Positions 49,432 to 57,940 of a stretch of DNA of 64,000 bases are shown here, piece by piece (positions within the stretch are counted from its first letter, which is position 1; the number at the start of each line of letters is the position of its first letter). Both the position numbers and the translations under genes were made by a program. Source of the stretch: CADEDH01 sp965263455 (GTDB lineage: Bacteria; Actinomycetota; Acidimicrobiia; Acidimicrobiales; SZUA-35); the NCBI GenBank assembly GCA_965263455.1, contig CBDHHN010000004.1, positions 1,798,001 to 1,862,000 on the forward strand, read 5' to 3'. The notes beneath the pieces were generated by a model. It was not told where the DNA came from, ran no database searches, and saw nothing but the letters and a program-made list of their open reading frames with translations.

Positions 49432-50189
49432 TGCCGGCTCCTCCCCCGGCTCACCAGGAACAGGGCGAGGAGGCCGAGGAGCAGGGTCCAGGCCCCGAGA
49501 TTGACCACCGACTGCCACAGGGGCTCGGGGATCAGGTCGCCGGTGTCGGGGTCGATGGTGTTGCCCCCGGTCAGGGCCCGACGGGCCAGGGACACGTAGC
49601 CGTAGAGCGGGGTGAACTTGGCCACCGTCAGCTGCCAGCCGGTCAGGGGGATGAAGATGTTGCCCAGGAACGACAGGATGACGAGCGAGCCGGCGGCGGC
49701 GCTCACGGCCGCCTCGGACCGGAAGGCCAAACCGAAGTTGAGCCCGTAGAGGGCGAAGGTTCCGGCCCCCATCAGCAGGACGGCGGCCGACGCGGCCCAT
49801 ACCCAGAGCGGGGCCTGGGCCCCGGTCAGCGCCCCGAGGGTGTAGACCACGGCGATCGGCGCGGCGGCGATGGTCATTGCGGTGGCGGCCTTCACGGCCA
49901 CGAACTCGAGGTCGCGGAGGGGGGTGAGGCCGAGTTGTCGGCTCCAACCCTGCATCCGTTCGACCGCCGCCGTACCCCCGATGCCGGTGGTTGCGGTGAC
50001 GGCGCCGTAGGCGGCCATGGCGATCATGACCCACATGGCCACGTTGCCGTCGCGGACCGGCTCATCGCCGTAGTCGGGAGAGGCCCCGAAGATCAGGTAC
50101 AGGAAGCCGGGCAGGCCGACGGTGAAGAACATGGTGACGTAGTCCCGGGCCAGGCGGCGCAGTTCCAGTCGATAGTAGGTGACGTTCAT
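49428..50189 (-). CDS. ABC-2-type transporter permease
   Basis: 253 residues with six hydrophobic segments and the ABC-2 pattern: LRRLARDYVTMFFTVGLPGF at the N-terminus, a GWSRQLGLTPLRDLEFVAVK cytoplasmic loop, and FLGNIFIPLTGWQLTVAKFT before the last helices. AGGAGC precedes the ATG. It pairs with the ATPase 11 nt upstream. The substrate is unknown; the setup suggests export or defence against a membrane-active compound. Confidence 0.9.
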   Translation of the reverse strand: MNVTYYRLELRRLARDYVTMFFTVGLPGFLYLIFGASPDYGDEPVRDGNVAMWVMIAMAAYGAVTATTGIGGTAAVERMQGWSRQLGLTPLRDLEFVAVKAATAMTIAAAPIAVVYTLGALTGAQAPLWVWAASAAVLLMGAGTFALYGLNFGLAFRSEAAVSAAAGSLVILSFLGNIFIPLTGWQLTVAKFTPLYGYVSLARRALTGGNTIDPDTGDLIPEPLWQSVVNLGAWTLLLGLLALFLVSRGRSRQ

Positions 50190-50200
50190 GACGGTGCTCC

Positions 50201-51142
50201 TCAGGCTCGGATCGGGTCGGGGGTCTGGTCGAGGGTCTGGTCGGGGGCGGTCAGGGCCAGGAAGGCCTGTTCGAGGGAGGCGGCCGTGATCTCCAGATCG
50301 TGGGCGGCCGCGGGGCCCAGCAGGTGGCGGGCCACCTCGTCGGCGTCGGCGGTCTCGATGGTCAACCGGTCGCCGATGTTGTCGACCCGGACCACGTCGG
50401 GCCGACGGCGGAGGGCACCGATGGTGGCGTCGCGGTGGGCGGTGGGCACCGTGGCCCGCACGACCCGTCCGCCGACCCGGGACCGGATCTGCTCCGTCGG
50501 TCCGTCGGCGGCCAGGCGGCCCCGGGCCAGCAGCACGGTCCGCTGGGCGAAGGCCTCGGCCTCCTCCAGGTAGTGGGTGGCGAAGACCACGGTCCGGCCC
50601 CGGTCGGCCTCGGCCGCCATGGTGTGCCAGAACTCCTGGCGGGCGGCGATGTCCATGCCCGCCGTCGGCTCGTCCAGGATCAGCAACTCCGGTTCGGCCA
50701 GCAGGGCCAGGGCGAAGCGGAGTCGTTGCTGCTCACCACCGGAGCAGGCCTGGACCTTGCGGCCGACGAGATGCTCGATCCCGGCCCGGGCCAGTACCTC
50801 GGCCACCGGCGGCGGGTCGGGGTAGGTCGAGGCGATCAACTCCACCGTCTCCTCGACCCGGAGGTCGCGGAGCAGGCCCCCGGTCTGGAGCACGGCCGAG
50901 ACACGGCCGTGGCGGACGGCCTCGGCCGGGGAGGTCCCGAAGACCTCGACCCGGCCCTCGGTCGGCCGGATGAAGCCGAGCACCAGGTCGAGGGTGGTGG
51001 TCTTGCCCGCCCCGTTGGGTCCGAGCAGAGCGACGATCTCACCCCGGCCGATGTCGAGGTCGAGACCGGCCACCGCCGGGGGTAGGTCGGGATCGGGGTC
51101 GTACCGCTTGGTGACGCCGCGCAGGCGAATACTCATGTCCAT
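50201..51142 (-). CDS. ABC transporter ATP-binding protein (DrrA-like)
   Basis: 313 residues. Walker A GPNGAGKTTTLD, Q-loop VSAVLQTGGL, signature CSGGEQQRLRFALALL (SGGEQ), Walker B LLILDEPTAGMD and FATHYLEEAEAFAQR (H-loop) are intact. The C-terminal domain (about 225-313) is the type found in drug- and lipid-exporting ABC-2 systems. It opens the four-gene operon with permease, kinase and regulator, with an imperfect GTCA-N8-GTCA element at 51198-51213 upstream. Confidence 0.93.
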   Translation of the reverse strand: MDMSIRLRGVTKRYDPDPDLPPAVAGLDLDIGRGEIVALLGPNGAGKTTTLDLVLGFIRPTEGRVEVFGTSPAEAVRHGRVSAVLQTGGLLRDLRVEETVELIASTYPDPPPVAEVLARAGIEHLVGRKVQACSGGEQQRLRFALALLAEPELLILDEPTAGMDIAARQEFWHTMAAEADRGRTVVFATHYLEEAEAFAQRTVLLARGRLAADGPTEQIRSRVGGRVVRATVPTAHRDATIGALRRRPDVVRVDNIGDRLTIETADADEVARHLLGPAAAHDLEITAASLEQAFLALTAPDQTLDQTPDPIRA

Positions 51143-51183
51143 GCCCGCATGGTGACGGTGGCCGGGCCGGGGGCCCAGGGTGA

Positions 51184-51213
51184 GGCGTCACCGCCTGGTC
51201 ATGAGATTTGTCA
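51184..51213. promoter_or_regulatory. Candidate control site upstream of the ABC/two-component operon
   Basis: GGCGTCACCGCC (51184-51195) and GTCATGAGATTTGTCA (51198-51213) stand in the only A+T-richer spot of the 117-bp gap before the ATPase gene. On the reverse strand the second reads TGACAAATCTCATGAC, resembling NarL-type regulator sites of DesKR-like systems. An own-operon target for the response regulator is likely but unproven. Confidence 0.4.
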
Positions 51214-51259
51214 GGGTTCGGACGGCGCGGTCCGACGTCCGGTCCGGTTGAGGTCGACG

Positions 51260-51751
51260 TCAGGCCCGGGTGAGGGTGGCGGCAAGGTGATGGGTCAGCG
51301 GTTGACCGACCGCGGCCATGGCCACCGTGTAGCCGAGGGTGTCGCCGTCGAGCACGAACCGGCGATGGACCTCGGTCACCGACTTCGCCGTCGGCGAGCC
51401 CACCACGACGGTGGAGCGGAGATCGAACAACCCCGGCCGATCGGGGTCGAGGTCCCCGGCCAGGGACTCCAGGACCCCGGTGGGGTGGGCCAGTACGACC
51501 TCGATACCGGGGGCGGTCGCCCCGTCGGCTCCGGTGACCCGCCAGTAGCCGGACTCGGCGTGGAGGGGCAGGTCGGTCCCGGCGTCGCGGGTCTTCTGGC
51601 CGTAGGCCAGGAACGGTTTGCCGACGTGGCCGAAGGTGATCTCCTCCACGTAGGCGAAGTCGTCGATGGTCGGGTAGGACCCCGTGCCCGACCCCCGCCA
51701 CGTCCCCAGCAGGGGAGCGAGTGGTTGCAGGGCGGGATGAAGTTCGGGCAC
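51260..51751 (-). CDS. Nitrobindin-like haem-binding beta-barrel protein
   Basis: 163 residues, GTG start with AAGGACAC before it. GTWRGSGTGSYP near the N-terminus is the nitrobindin signature (GxWxGxG), and the C-terminal LTHHLAATLTRA carries the candidate proximal His. Nitrobindins are ten-stranded barrels that bind ferric haem and isomerise peroxynitrite or bind NO. Loop and strand spacing fits the family length (about 160 residues). It is read in the same direction as the ABC operon but is separated by a 117-bp gap, so it is probably independent. Confidence 0.88.
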   Translation of the reverse strand: MPELHPALQPLAPLLGTWRGSGTGSYPTIDDFAYVEEITFGHVGKPFLAYGQKTRDAGTDLPLHAESGYWRVTGADGATAPGIEVVLAHPTGVLESLAGDLDPDRPGLFDLRSTVVVGSPTAKSVTEVHRRFVLDGDTLGYTVAMAAVGQPLTHHLAATLTRA

Positions 51752-51829
51752 GGGTGTCCTTCCGATCTCGTCGTCGACGTTGACGCTGACGTTGGCCGGG
51801 CCAGGGTCCGGCCGGGCCGGTGTCGGTGC

Positions 51830-53446
51830 CTAGAAGTCGTCCATGTCGGGCATGCCGCCCGAGCCGGACTCCGGGGCGTCGGTGATGACGGCCTCGGTGG
51901 TGAGGAACAGACCGGCGATGGACGACGCGTTCTCCACCCCGGACCGGGTCACCTTGGCGGCGTCGATGACGCCGGCGGCCTGCAGGTCCTCGTAGGTGTC
52001 GGTGGCGGCGTTGTAGCCGTTCCAGCCCTCGAGCGAGCGGACCTTGTCGACCACGACGCCACCCTCTTCACCGGCATTGACGGCGATCTGGGTAAGCGGC
52101 ACGGCCAGGGACCTGGCCACGATGCGGGCGCCGGTGGCCTCATCGGCGTCGGCCAGGCCGTCAGCGGCGGCGAAGACGGCGTCCTGGGCCCGGAGCAGGG
52201 TGACCCCACCGCCGCAGACCACGCCCTCCTCGATGGCGGCCTTGGTGGTCGACACGGCGTCCTCGATGCGGTGCTTCTTCTCCTTGAGCTCCACCTCGGT
52301 GGCGGCCCCGACCTTCAGCACGGCAACGCCGCCCGACAGCTTGGCCAGGCGCTCCTGCAGCTTCTCCCGGTCGTAGTCGGAGTCGGTGTTGTCGATCTCG
52401 GCCTTGATCTGCTCGATCCGGCCGTTGACCTCGGAGCCTTCGCCCGCGCCCTCGATGATGGTCGTCTCGTCCTTGGAGATGATCACCTTGCGGGCCTGGC
52501 CCAGCAGTTCGATGGAGGCGCCCTCCAGGTTGAGGCCGACCTCTTCCAGGATCACCTGGCCATTGGTGAGGATGGCCATGTCCTGCATCATGGCCTTGCG
52601 GCGGTCGCCGAAGCCGGGCGCCTTCACCGCGGCCACGTTGAGGGTGCCCCGGATGCGGTTGACCACGAGCGTGGCCAGGGCCTCGCCCTCGACGTCCTCG
52701 GCGATGATCACCAGCGGCTTGCCGGTCTGCATCACGGCCTCGAGCACCGGGACCAGCTCCCGCACGGCCGAGATCTTGGACCCGACGAAGAGGACGTAGG
52801 GGTCGTCGAACTCGGCCTCCATGCGCTCCTGGTCGGTGATGAAGTACGGCGAGATGTAGCCCTTGTCGAAGCGCATGCCCTCGGTGAACTCGAGTTCCAT
52901 GCCGAACGTGTTCGACTCCTCGACGGTCACCACGCCGTCCTTGCCCACCTTGTCGATGGCCTCGGAGATGAGCTCGCCGATGGTGCGGTCGTTGGCCGAG
53001 ATGGCGGCGACCTGAGCGATCTGCTCCTTGTCGTCGACCTCGACGGCGGTGGCCCGGATGGCGGCCACGGCGGCTTCGGCCCCGGCCTGGATGCCACGCT
53101 TGAGCGACATCGGGTTGGCCCCGGCGGCGACGTTCTTCATGCCGTCGCGCACCATGGCCCAGGCCAGGACGGTGGCGGTGGTGGTTCCGTCACCGGCGAC
53201 GTCGTCGGTCTTCTTGGCCACCTCCTTCACCAACTCGGCCCCGATCCGCTCCAGCGGGTCTTCGAGCTCGATCTCCTTGGCGATGGAAACGCCGTCGTTG
53301 GTGATGGTGGGGGCGCCCCACTTCTTGTCCAGCACCACGTTGCGGCCCTTGGGGCCCAGCGTGACCCGGACCGCGTCGGCCAGGGTGTTCATGCCGCTTT
53401 CCAGCTTGCGCCGTGCGCTGTCTTCGAACGAGATGGTCTTCGCCAT
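51830..53446 (-). CDS. groEL: Chaperonin GroEL (60 kDa), CIRCE-controlled
   Basis: 538 residues, standard length. Family blocks VTLGPKGRNVVLDKKWGAPT, NDGVSIAKEIELEDP, DVAGDGTTTATVLA and VVCGGGVTLLRAQDA are intact, including the Asp residues used in ATP hydrolysis. The C-terminal tail is short (SGSGGMPDMDDF) with only one GGM, unlike the long GGM repeat of E. coli. GroES is not adjacent. In actinobacteria groEL often stands apart from groESL as a second copy, so this may be groEL2. A perfect CIRCE operator lies 45 nt upstream of the ATG. Confidence 0.97.
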   Translation of the reverse strand: MAKTISFEDSARRKLESGMNTLADAVRVTLGPKGRNVVLDKKWGAPTITNDGVSIAKEIELEDPLERIGAELVKEVAKKTDDVAGDGTTTATVLAWAMVRDGMKNVAAGANPMSLKRGIQAGAEAAVAAIRATAVEVDDKEQIAQVAAISANDRTIGELISEAIDKVGKDGVVTVEESNTFGMELEFTEGMRFDKGYISPYFITDQERMEAEFDDPYVLFVGSKISAVRELVPVLEAVMQTGKPLVIIAEDVEGEALATLVVNRIRGTLNVAAVKAPGFGDRRKAMMQDMAILTNGQVILEEVGLNLEGASIELLGQARKVIISKDETTIIEGAGEGSEVNGRIEQIKAEIDNTDSDYDREKLQERLAKLSGGVAVLKVGAATEVELKEKKHRIEDAVSTTKAAIEEGVVCGGGVTLLRAQDAVFAAADGLADADEATGARIVARSLAVPLTQIAVNAGEEGGVVVDKVRSLEGWNGYNAATDTYEDLQAAGVIDAAKVTRSGVENASSIAGLFLTTEAVITDAPESGSGGMPDMDDF

Positions 53447-53490
53447 ACGAGGCGGCCTCCGAACTCAGTGAGTGATGGTGGTCTGACGGG

Positions 53491-53517
53491 TTAGCACTCT
53501 ACCGGGGAGAGTGCTAA
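53491..53517. promoter_or_regulatory. CIRCE operator (HrcA binding site)
   Basis: TTAGCACTC-N9-GAGTGCTAA, an exact match to the CIRCE consensus with 9-bp arms and 9-bp spacer (arms 53491-53499 and 53509-53517). It should make groEL repressed by HrcA and induced by heat. hrcA is not in the window. Confidence 0.95.
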
Positions 53518-53537
53518 CGACCACCACCGCAGAACGT

Positions 53538-53578
53538 GAGAGGACCGGCGACCCCGATCGGGGTCCACCGGTCCTCTC
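53538..53578. other. Long two-part hairpin between groEL and a divergent gene
   Basis: Outer arms GAGAGGACCGG (53538-53548) and CCGGTCCTCTC (53568-53578) pair perfectly and enclose a 16-bp palindrome GACCCCGATCGGGGTC (53550-53565). The element lies between divergent promoters, so a terminator is not expected there. It could be a regulatory stem, a small RNA or a binding site. GTTCCCACCAC occurs twice just downstream. Confidence 0.55.
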
Positions 53579-53730
53579 GTTCCCACCACCCGGGGTTCCC
53601 ACCACTTCCGGGCTGTGTTCTCGATCGGACGCCCGGCCCCGGCGATGACCCGTTTGGGCCCGGTGGCCCACAGGAAGTGCCGTTCGGCCCCCACCGGCCG
53701 GGCCGCCATGACGCGATCCCGGCCCGGGGG

Positions 53731-53736
53731 TAGCGT
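53731..53736 (+). promoter_or_regulatory. Candidate -10 box (TAGCGT) for the small membrane protein gene
   Basis: TAGCGT, then GGGACC, then GTG at 53743; 6-nt leaderless-type spacing. Confidence 0.45.
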
Positions 53737-53742
53737 GGGACC

Positions 53743-53952
53743 GTGACGTCGGCGCAGAGCAGTCGCCCCCCGGTGGTCCTGGTCATCCTGGTCGTGGTGG
53801 CCCTGATCGTGGTGGGTCTCCTGCTGGCCCAGGCTGCGGTCTCGCTGTTCATCCGCCTGGTCCAGCTGGCTCTGATCCTGGCCGCCTTCGTCGGCGTCGC
53901 CTTCGTCGGGCTCTACCTGCTCCGCAAAGGCGACCTGGGCTCCGACCGCTGA
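53743..53952 (+). CDS. Small membrane protein, two predicted helices
   Basis: 69 residues, GTG start behind a leaderless-type -10 box. After a polar start (MTSAQSSRPP), two hydrophobic segments (about 10-33 and 36-60) fill most of the protein and end in LLRKGDLGSDR. No family recognised. Divergent from groEL and convergent with the glycerate kinase gene. Reading support: promoter spacing, uninterrupted hydrophobic pattern, and lack of a competing frame. Confidence 0.6.
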   Translation: MTSAQSSRPPVVLVILVVVALIVVGLLLAQAAVSLFIRLVQLALILAAFVGVAFVGLYLLRKGDLGSDR

Positions 53953-54054
53953 CCCGGGGCTCGGCCCACACCGCGGACCCACCGGGCCTCCGGCACCCAC
54001 CGTCGGATCCGGGCCGATGCGCCGACGCCGCCGGGCCGCACCCGACCGGGCCCG

Positions 54055-55086
54055 TCAGGGCCGGGTCAGGCGCTCGGCCACGACGGCCTCGACCAACTCC
54101 GACGGCCGGGCCAGGGCATCGGCCCGGCCGAAACGCTCGGCCAGCACCACCACCTCCATGCCGTCCGGCAGTTCGGTCCCGGGCTCGTGGTCGCCGACGA
54201 CGGCCAGGACGGGGACGCCGGCGGCAGCCGCCCACGCCGCCACCCCACCCACGACCTTGCCGTTGAACGACTCGGCATCGAGGTGGCCCTCACCGGTGAC
54301 GACCAGGTCGGCGTGGGCCAGGGCCTCGTCGAGCCCGACCCAGTCGGCCACCACGTCGAACCCGGACTCGATCCGACCCCCGACGGCCAACAGACCACCG
54401 GCCAGACCGCCGGCGGCGCCGGAGCCGGGCACGTCGGCCACGTCGACCCCGTAGCGTTCCTGGTAGACCTGCACCAGGCGCTCGAGGCGGCGCCGGAGCA
54501 GGGCCACCTGGGCCGGGGAGGCCCCCTTCTGCGGTCCGAACACCTCGGCCGCGTCGACGAACAGCGTCCGCACGTCGGTGGCCACGATGATCTCGATCTC
54601 CTTGAGCCGGGCCGCCGGGGGCAGGGCCTCCACCGCGCCCCAGCCGCCGTCGGTCGTGGCCGAGCCGCCGAGGAAGACGTGGACGGTCCGCGCCCCGAGT
54701 TCGACGGCCCGGGCGATCAGTTGGCCGGTGCCGGTGGTGTCGGCGTTGACGGCGTCGTTGGCCGAGGGTCCACCGGCCACCAGCAGCCCGGAGGCGGCCG
54801 CCATCTCGACGAAGGCGACTCGACGCTCCAGGCGCCAGCCGGCCTCGACCGGCTCGCCATTCGGTCCGCGGACGGTGGTCACCTTGTTGGCGCCGCCCAT
54901 GGCGGCCAGCGAGCCCTCGCCGCCGTCGGCCATCGCCAGCGCGGTGGACGTCCAGCCCTCGACGGCGGCGGCCCGGGCCGCGGCCGCGCTCAGCTCGGTG
55001 CTGGTGGCCGTGCCCCGGAACTTGTCGAAGGCCAGGACGACCTGTGGGCCCCCGGTCCGGCCCGGGCCCCCGTCCGCCGCCGTCAC
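54055..55086 (-). CDS. Glycerate 2-kinase family protein
   Basis: 343 residues from GTG 55086, one base after the stop of the upstream gene. VVLAFDKFRGTATSTE, ALAMADGGEGSLAAM, LGGSATTDGGWGAVEAL and VVTGEGHLDAESFNGKVVGG match the GarK/GlxK fold and its active-site loops. The family phosphorylates glycerate at C2 using ATP. Some changes (FDKFRG for the usual PDSFKG) mark a diverged actinobacterial branch, so the substrate may differ. It follows the LytR_C gene in one transcription unit. Confidence 0.85.
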   Translation of the reverse strand: MTAADGGPGRTGGPQVVLAFDKFRGTATSTELSAAAARAAAVEGWTSTALAMADGGEGSLAAMGGANKVTTVRGPNGEPVEAGWRLERRVAFVEMAAASGLLVAGGPSANDAVNADTTGTGQLIARAVELGARTVHVFLGGSATTDGGWGAVEALPPAARLKEIEIIVATDVRTLFVDAAEVFGPQKGASPAQVALLRRRLERLVQVYQERYGVDVADVPGSGAAGGLAGGLLAVGGRIESGFDVVADWVGLDEALAHADLVVTGEGHLDAESFNGKVVGGVAAWAAAAGVPVLAVVGDHEPGTELPDGMEVVVLAERFGRADALARPSELVEAVVAERLTRP

Positions 55087-55087
55087 C

Positions 55088-55738
55088 TCAGAGGCCGAGG
55101 GCCTCGTCCTGACCGATGAGGACGACGACCATGGCATCGCCCAGGTCGTCGAAGGGGGGATTGCCCGGATCGAGGGGCGAGACCAGGTCCGGGCCCTGAC
55201 CGAACACCTCGGCCACCGACTCGGCCTCGGACTGGAAGTCGTCGAGGTAGAGCACGGCACTGGTGGGCGACAGGGCGGTGGCGTTGCGGGGGGCGAGGAC
55301 GTCGAAGCCGGCGTCGCGCAGTTGCTCGGTGCCGCGGCCGGCCACGCCCTTGGTCCCCTCGGCGTTGAGCACCAGGACCCGGGTGTCGGCCGGGGCGGCG
55401 ATGGCGGGACCGGCCGGGGTGGTGGGCGAGTCGTCCTCGGTCGAGGCCGTGGTCTCGGGCGCCGCCGTCGTGGTCGTCGGTTCAACCACCATGGTGGTGG
55501 TCACCGCTTCGGACGCGGCCTCGGGCTGGAGGCTGGCGGCCGGCTCGGCCTCGTCGGTGGCCTGGTCGGCGGCGGACTCGCTTCCGGCCAGGGCGGCGTC
55601 GACGGCTCCCCCCTCGTCGAGATCGACCCGGGCCAGGACGAAGGCGCCGACCGCGACCGCGGTCACGATGACCAGGATCCCCCGCATCAACCCGATACGG
55701 GCATGGTCGACCTCACCGGCATCGTGGTGTGACTGCAT
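55088..55738 (-). CDS. LytR C-terminal-domain membrane protein
   Basis: 216 residues. One membrane segment near the N-terminus (MRGILVIVTAVAVGAFVLA, about 18-36), a Thr/Ala/Glu-rich stalk with a PTTTTAAPETT segment (about 50-112) and a LytR_C domain (about 118-185: TRVLVLNAEGTKGVAGRGTE, AVLYLDDFQSEAESVAEVFG). LytR_C modules occur on cell-wall proteins of the LCP type; alone, as here, the role is unclear and may be peptidoglycan-linked. The short cytoplasmic start and outer C-terminus fit a type II anchor. The glycerate kinase gene follows directly. Confidence 0.82.
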   Translation of the reverse strand: MQSHHDAGEVDHARIGLMRGILVIVTAVAVGAFVLARVDLDEGGAVDAALAGSESAADQATDEAEPAASLQPEAASEAVTTTMVVEPTTTTAAPETTASTEDDSPTTPAGPAIAAPADTRVLVLNAEGTKGVAGRGTEQLRDAGFDVLAPRNATALSPTSAVLYLDDFQSEAESVAEVFGQGPDLVSPLDPGNPPFDDLGDAMVVVLIGQDEALGL

Positions 55739-55901
55739 GTTGCTCGTGCTCCAGGCGTGGGACGGGCCCCGCCCATGAGACTAGGGACTTCGGGGGGCCG
55801 GTCGCTGGGACCAGTGGAAAAGACTCGACCACGGCCACCGCCCACCCGGGCCGTGGCGACAACGACGGAGGAGCCGGCGACCTAGACTAGCCAGTCATCA
55901 A

Positions 55902-55975
55902 GCCCGAATAGCTCAGTTGGCCAGAGCGCTGCTCTTGTAAAGCAGATGTCGTCGGTTCGAATCCGACTTCGGGCT
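55902..55975 (+). tRNA. tRNA-Thr (anticodon TGT)
   Basis: 74 nt, all arms fold: acceptor GCCCGAA with TTCGGGC, D arm GCTC/GAGC, anticodon arm CTGCT/AGCAG with loop CTTGTAA (anticodon TGT), T arm GTCGG/CCGAC with TTCGAAT loop. The CCA end is not encoded. It lies between the LytR_C gene and a convergent membrane-protein gene. Covers ACA codons. Confidence 0.95.
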
Positions 55976-55993
55976 CCCCCTGCCATCCGGTGC

Positions 55994-57940
55994 TCAGCCG
56001 AGCGCCAGGTGGACCCGCCCATCGGCCGGTCCGGCCTCGACCCCGAGGATCAGGGTGTCGAGATCGGTGGCCGTGATCTGCCAGCACAGGTTGCCCTCGA
56101 TCGAGGTGGCCGGCTCCAGCTCGGCGTCGATCACCAAGGGGTCCGACACGGCGGCGCAGCCGTCGATCTCCTGCTGGTACACGGCGAGGGAGAAGCCGAT
56201 GGCGTTGAAGTCGAGGTCGCTCAGGCGACCCGGCGCCGGGCCGGACTGGTAGGTGATGCGGACCCGGCTGACGGCCAGGAGTTCCCCGTCCGGGACCTGC
56301 CCGTCGATCCCCTGCGCCAGCTGGCCGGTGCCGTCGGTGACCGGCGACAGAACCTGCACCACCCATCGCCGCTCGCCGCCGAGGTCCTCGTAGAACACCA
56401 CCACCCCGGTGCCGAAGTCGTAGGGCTCGTTGATCGAGCCCAAGCCGGTGGCCTCGGTGTCGGGGGCGGTCACGGTGGCGGGCTCGCTGCCGCCCCGGAC
56501 CAGCAGGTAGCCCAGCAGGAGGGCGACGAGCAGGGCCACGCAGACGCCGCCGACGGCCAGGGGCCAGACCGTTCGAGGGTTGTCGAGCTCGACCTCGGAC
56601 GAATCGGGGCGGTAGTCCCGGTCATCGTCGTCGTCGACCAGAGGGGCCTGGGGGTCGAACCCGTCGTAGTGGTCGGCCTCATAGGACTCGGTTCCGAGCG
56701 CCCCCACCGGCTCGTAGCCGTCGACCGGCGGTGCGGCCTGGTCGTCGTAGCCCACGGGGCCCCGGTGGGTGACTCCGGCGGCCGGGTCCTGGCCGGCGGC
56801 CGACAGCACGACCGTCTCCTCCGACCGGCGCCGGCCGCCCTGGTCCCAGCCGGGGCCGGGTTCGCCGCGGTCCAGGTCGTAGCCATCGGAGCCGCCATCG
56901 AAGCCGCCGTCGAAGCCGCCGTCCACGTCATCGGCGTCATCGACGACGGGGACGGGCGAGCCGTCGAAGCCGCCGTCGGGCCCGTGGTGGCCTCGACCGT
57001 TGTCGAAGCGGTTCTCGACCCGATCGTGCAACGCGTCCTCGAGATCGAGGTGGTCGTCGTGGTGGTCGTGGTGGTCGACGCCGTCGTGGTGATCGTCGAC
57101 GCCGTCGTGGTGATTGTCGTGTCCGGTGTGGAGGTCCCGCCCGTGCTCGACGTCGTTCCCGAAACCGTCGGCGACGCCGACATCCCCGGCGCCGTGGTCG
57201 AGGTCGAGGTCGTGGTCGAGGTCGTGGTGCTGGCCACCGACCTCGCCGTTGCCGGCCAGGTCGATCTCGAACTCGCCCTCGGGGCCGGGGCCGGGACGGT
57301 CGGCGGTGAGGCCGGGCGCGCTGCCCACCGGCGGCCCGCCGCCGTAGCCGTCGAACCCACCGGTCCCGGTGGGGCCGTTGGCCGCCGGTTGCGGATCGGG
57401 ACGGGCGGTGCCGTCGGACGGGAACGGGGTGTCGAACACCGACGGGGCCCGCTGCGAGCGGCCTCCGACCGGATCCGGGCCCGGGTTCGGGTCGGGGTCG
57501 GCGAGGGGTGCCGGACCCGGTGCCTCGACCGCCAGCTCGGCCTGAGCGGCGACCGGGCCAGGGGTGTGATCGGGCGCCGGATCGACGGCCGGCGCCGGCT
57601 CGGGGTCTCGGCCCAGACCGGTGCTCAGGTCGACGGTGGCCTGCCCGCCGGGCGATCGGTCACCGCCGTCGCCATCCTCGTCGGCGAAGATGTTCTCGCC
57701 CCCGAAGACGTCGTCGATGTTGGGCAGGTCCTCCTCCTCGAAGGACCGGGACGTGACCTCCTCGACCGGTTCCACCAGGAGATCGCTGATGCCGTCCTCG
57801 CCGTCGGCGCCCTCACCCCCGTCGGCCGAGGGGCCGTAGCCCTGGGGCCACCACTTCCCGTCCGCGGCCTGATACCACCCGTCGGGCGGGGGCCATTCGT
57901 ACAGGTTCCCGTCCCAGGCGGTGTAGCTTGCCTCAGTCAC
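55994..57940 (-). CDS. Membrane protein with His/Asp-rich disordered region
   Basis: 648 residues, GTG start overlapping the rlmB stop (GTGA). The first 35 residues carry a GWYQAADGKWWPQGYG motif, a variant of the cytoplasmic Trp-rich motif frequent in Acidimicrobiia. A long disordered acidic part follows (about 40-450). It includes a dense His/Asp block (about 235-305, with DHHDGVDHHDHHDDH) that could bind metal ions. One membrane segment (about 457-480) precedes a 165-residue outer domain without recognised family. The gene may be named by architecture only. It is the last gene of the ispD-ispF-rlmB unit. Confidence 0.78.
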   Translation of the reverse strand: MTEASYTAWDGNLYEWPPPDGWYQAADGKWWPQGYGPSADGGEGADGEDGISDLLVEPVEEVTSRSFEEEDLPNIDDVFGGENIFADEDGDGGDRSPGGQATVDLSTGLGRDPEPAPAVDPAPDHTPGPVAAQAELAVEAPGPAPLADPDPNPGPDPVGGRSQRAPSVFDTPFPSDGTARPDPQPAANGPTGTGGFDGYGGGPPVGSAPGLTADRPGPGPEGEFEIDLAGNGEVGGQHHDLDHDLDLDHGAGDVGVADGFGNDVEHGRDLHTGHDNHHDGVDDHHDGVDHHDHHDDHLDLEDALHDRVENRFDNGRGHHGPDGGFDGSPVPVVDDADDVDGGFDGGFDGGSDGYDLDRGEPGPGWDQGGRRRSEETVVLSAAGQDPAAGVTHRGPVGYDDQAAPPVDGYEPVGALGTESYEADHYDGFDPQAPLVDDDDDRDYRPDSSEVELDNPRTVWPLAVGGVCVALLVALLLGYLLVRGGSEPATVTAPDTEATGLGSINEPYDFGTGVVVFYEDLGGERRWVVQVLSPVTDGTGQLAQGIDGQVPDGELLAVSRVRITYQSGPAPGRLSDLDFNAIGFSLAVYQQEIDGCAAVSDPLVIDAELEPATSIEGNLCWQITATDLDTLILGVEAGPADGRVHLALG

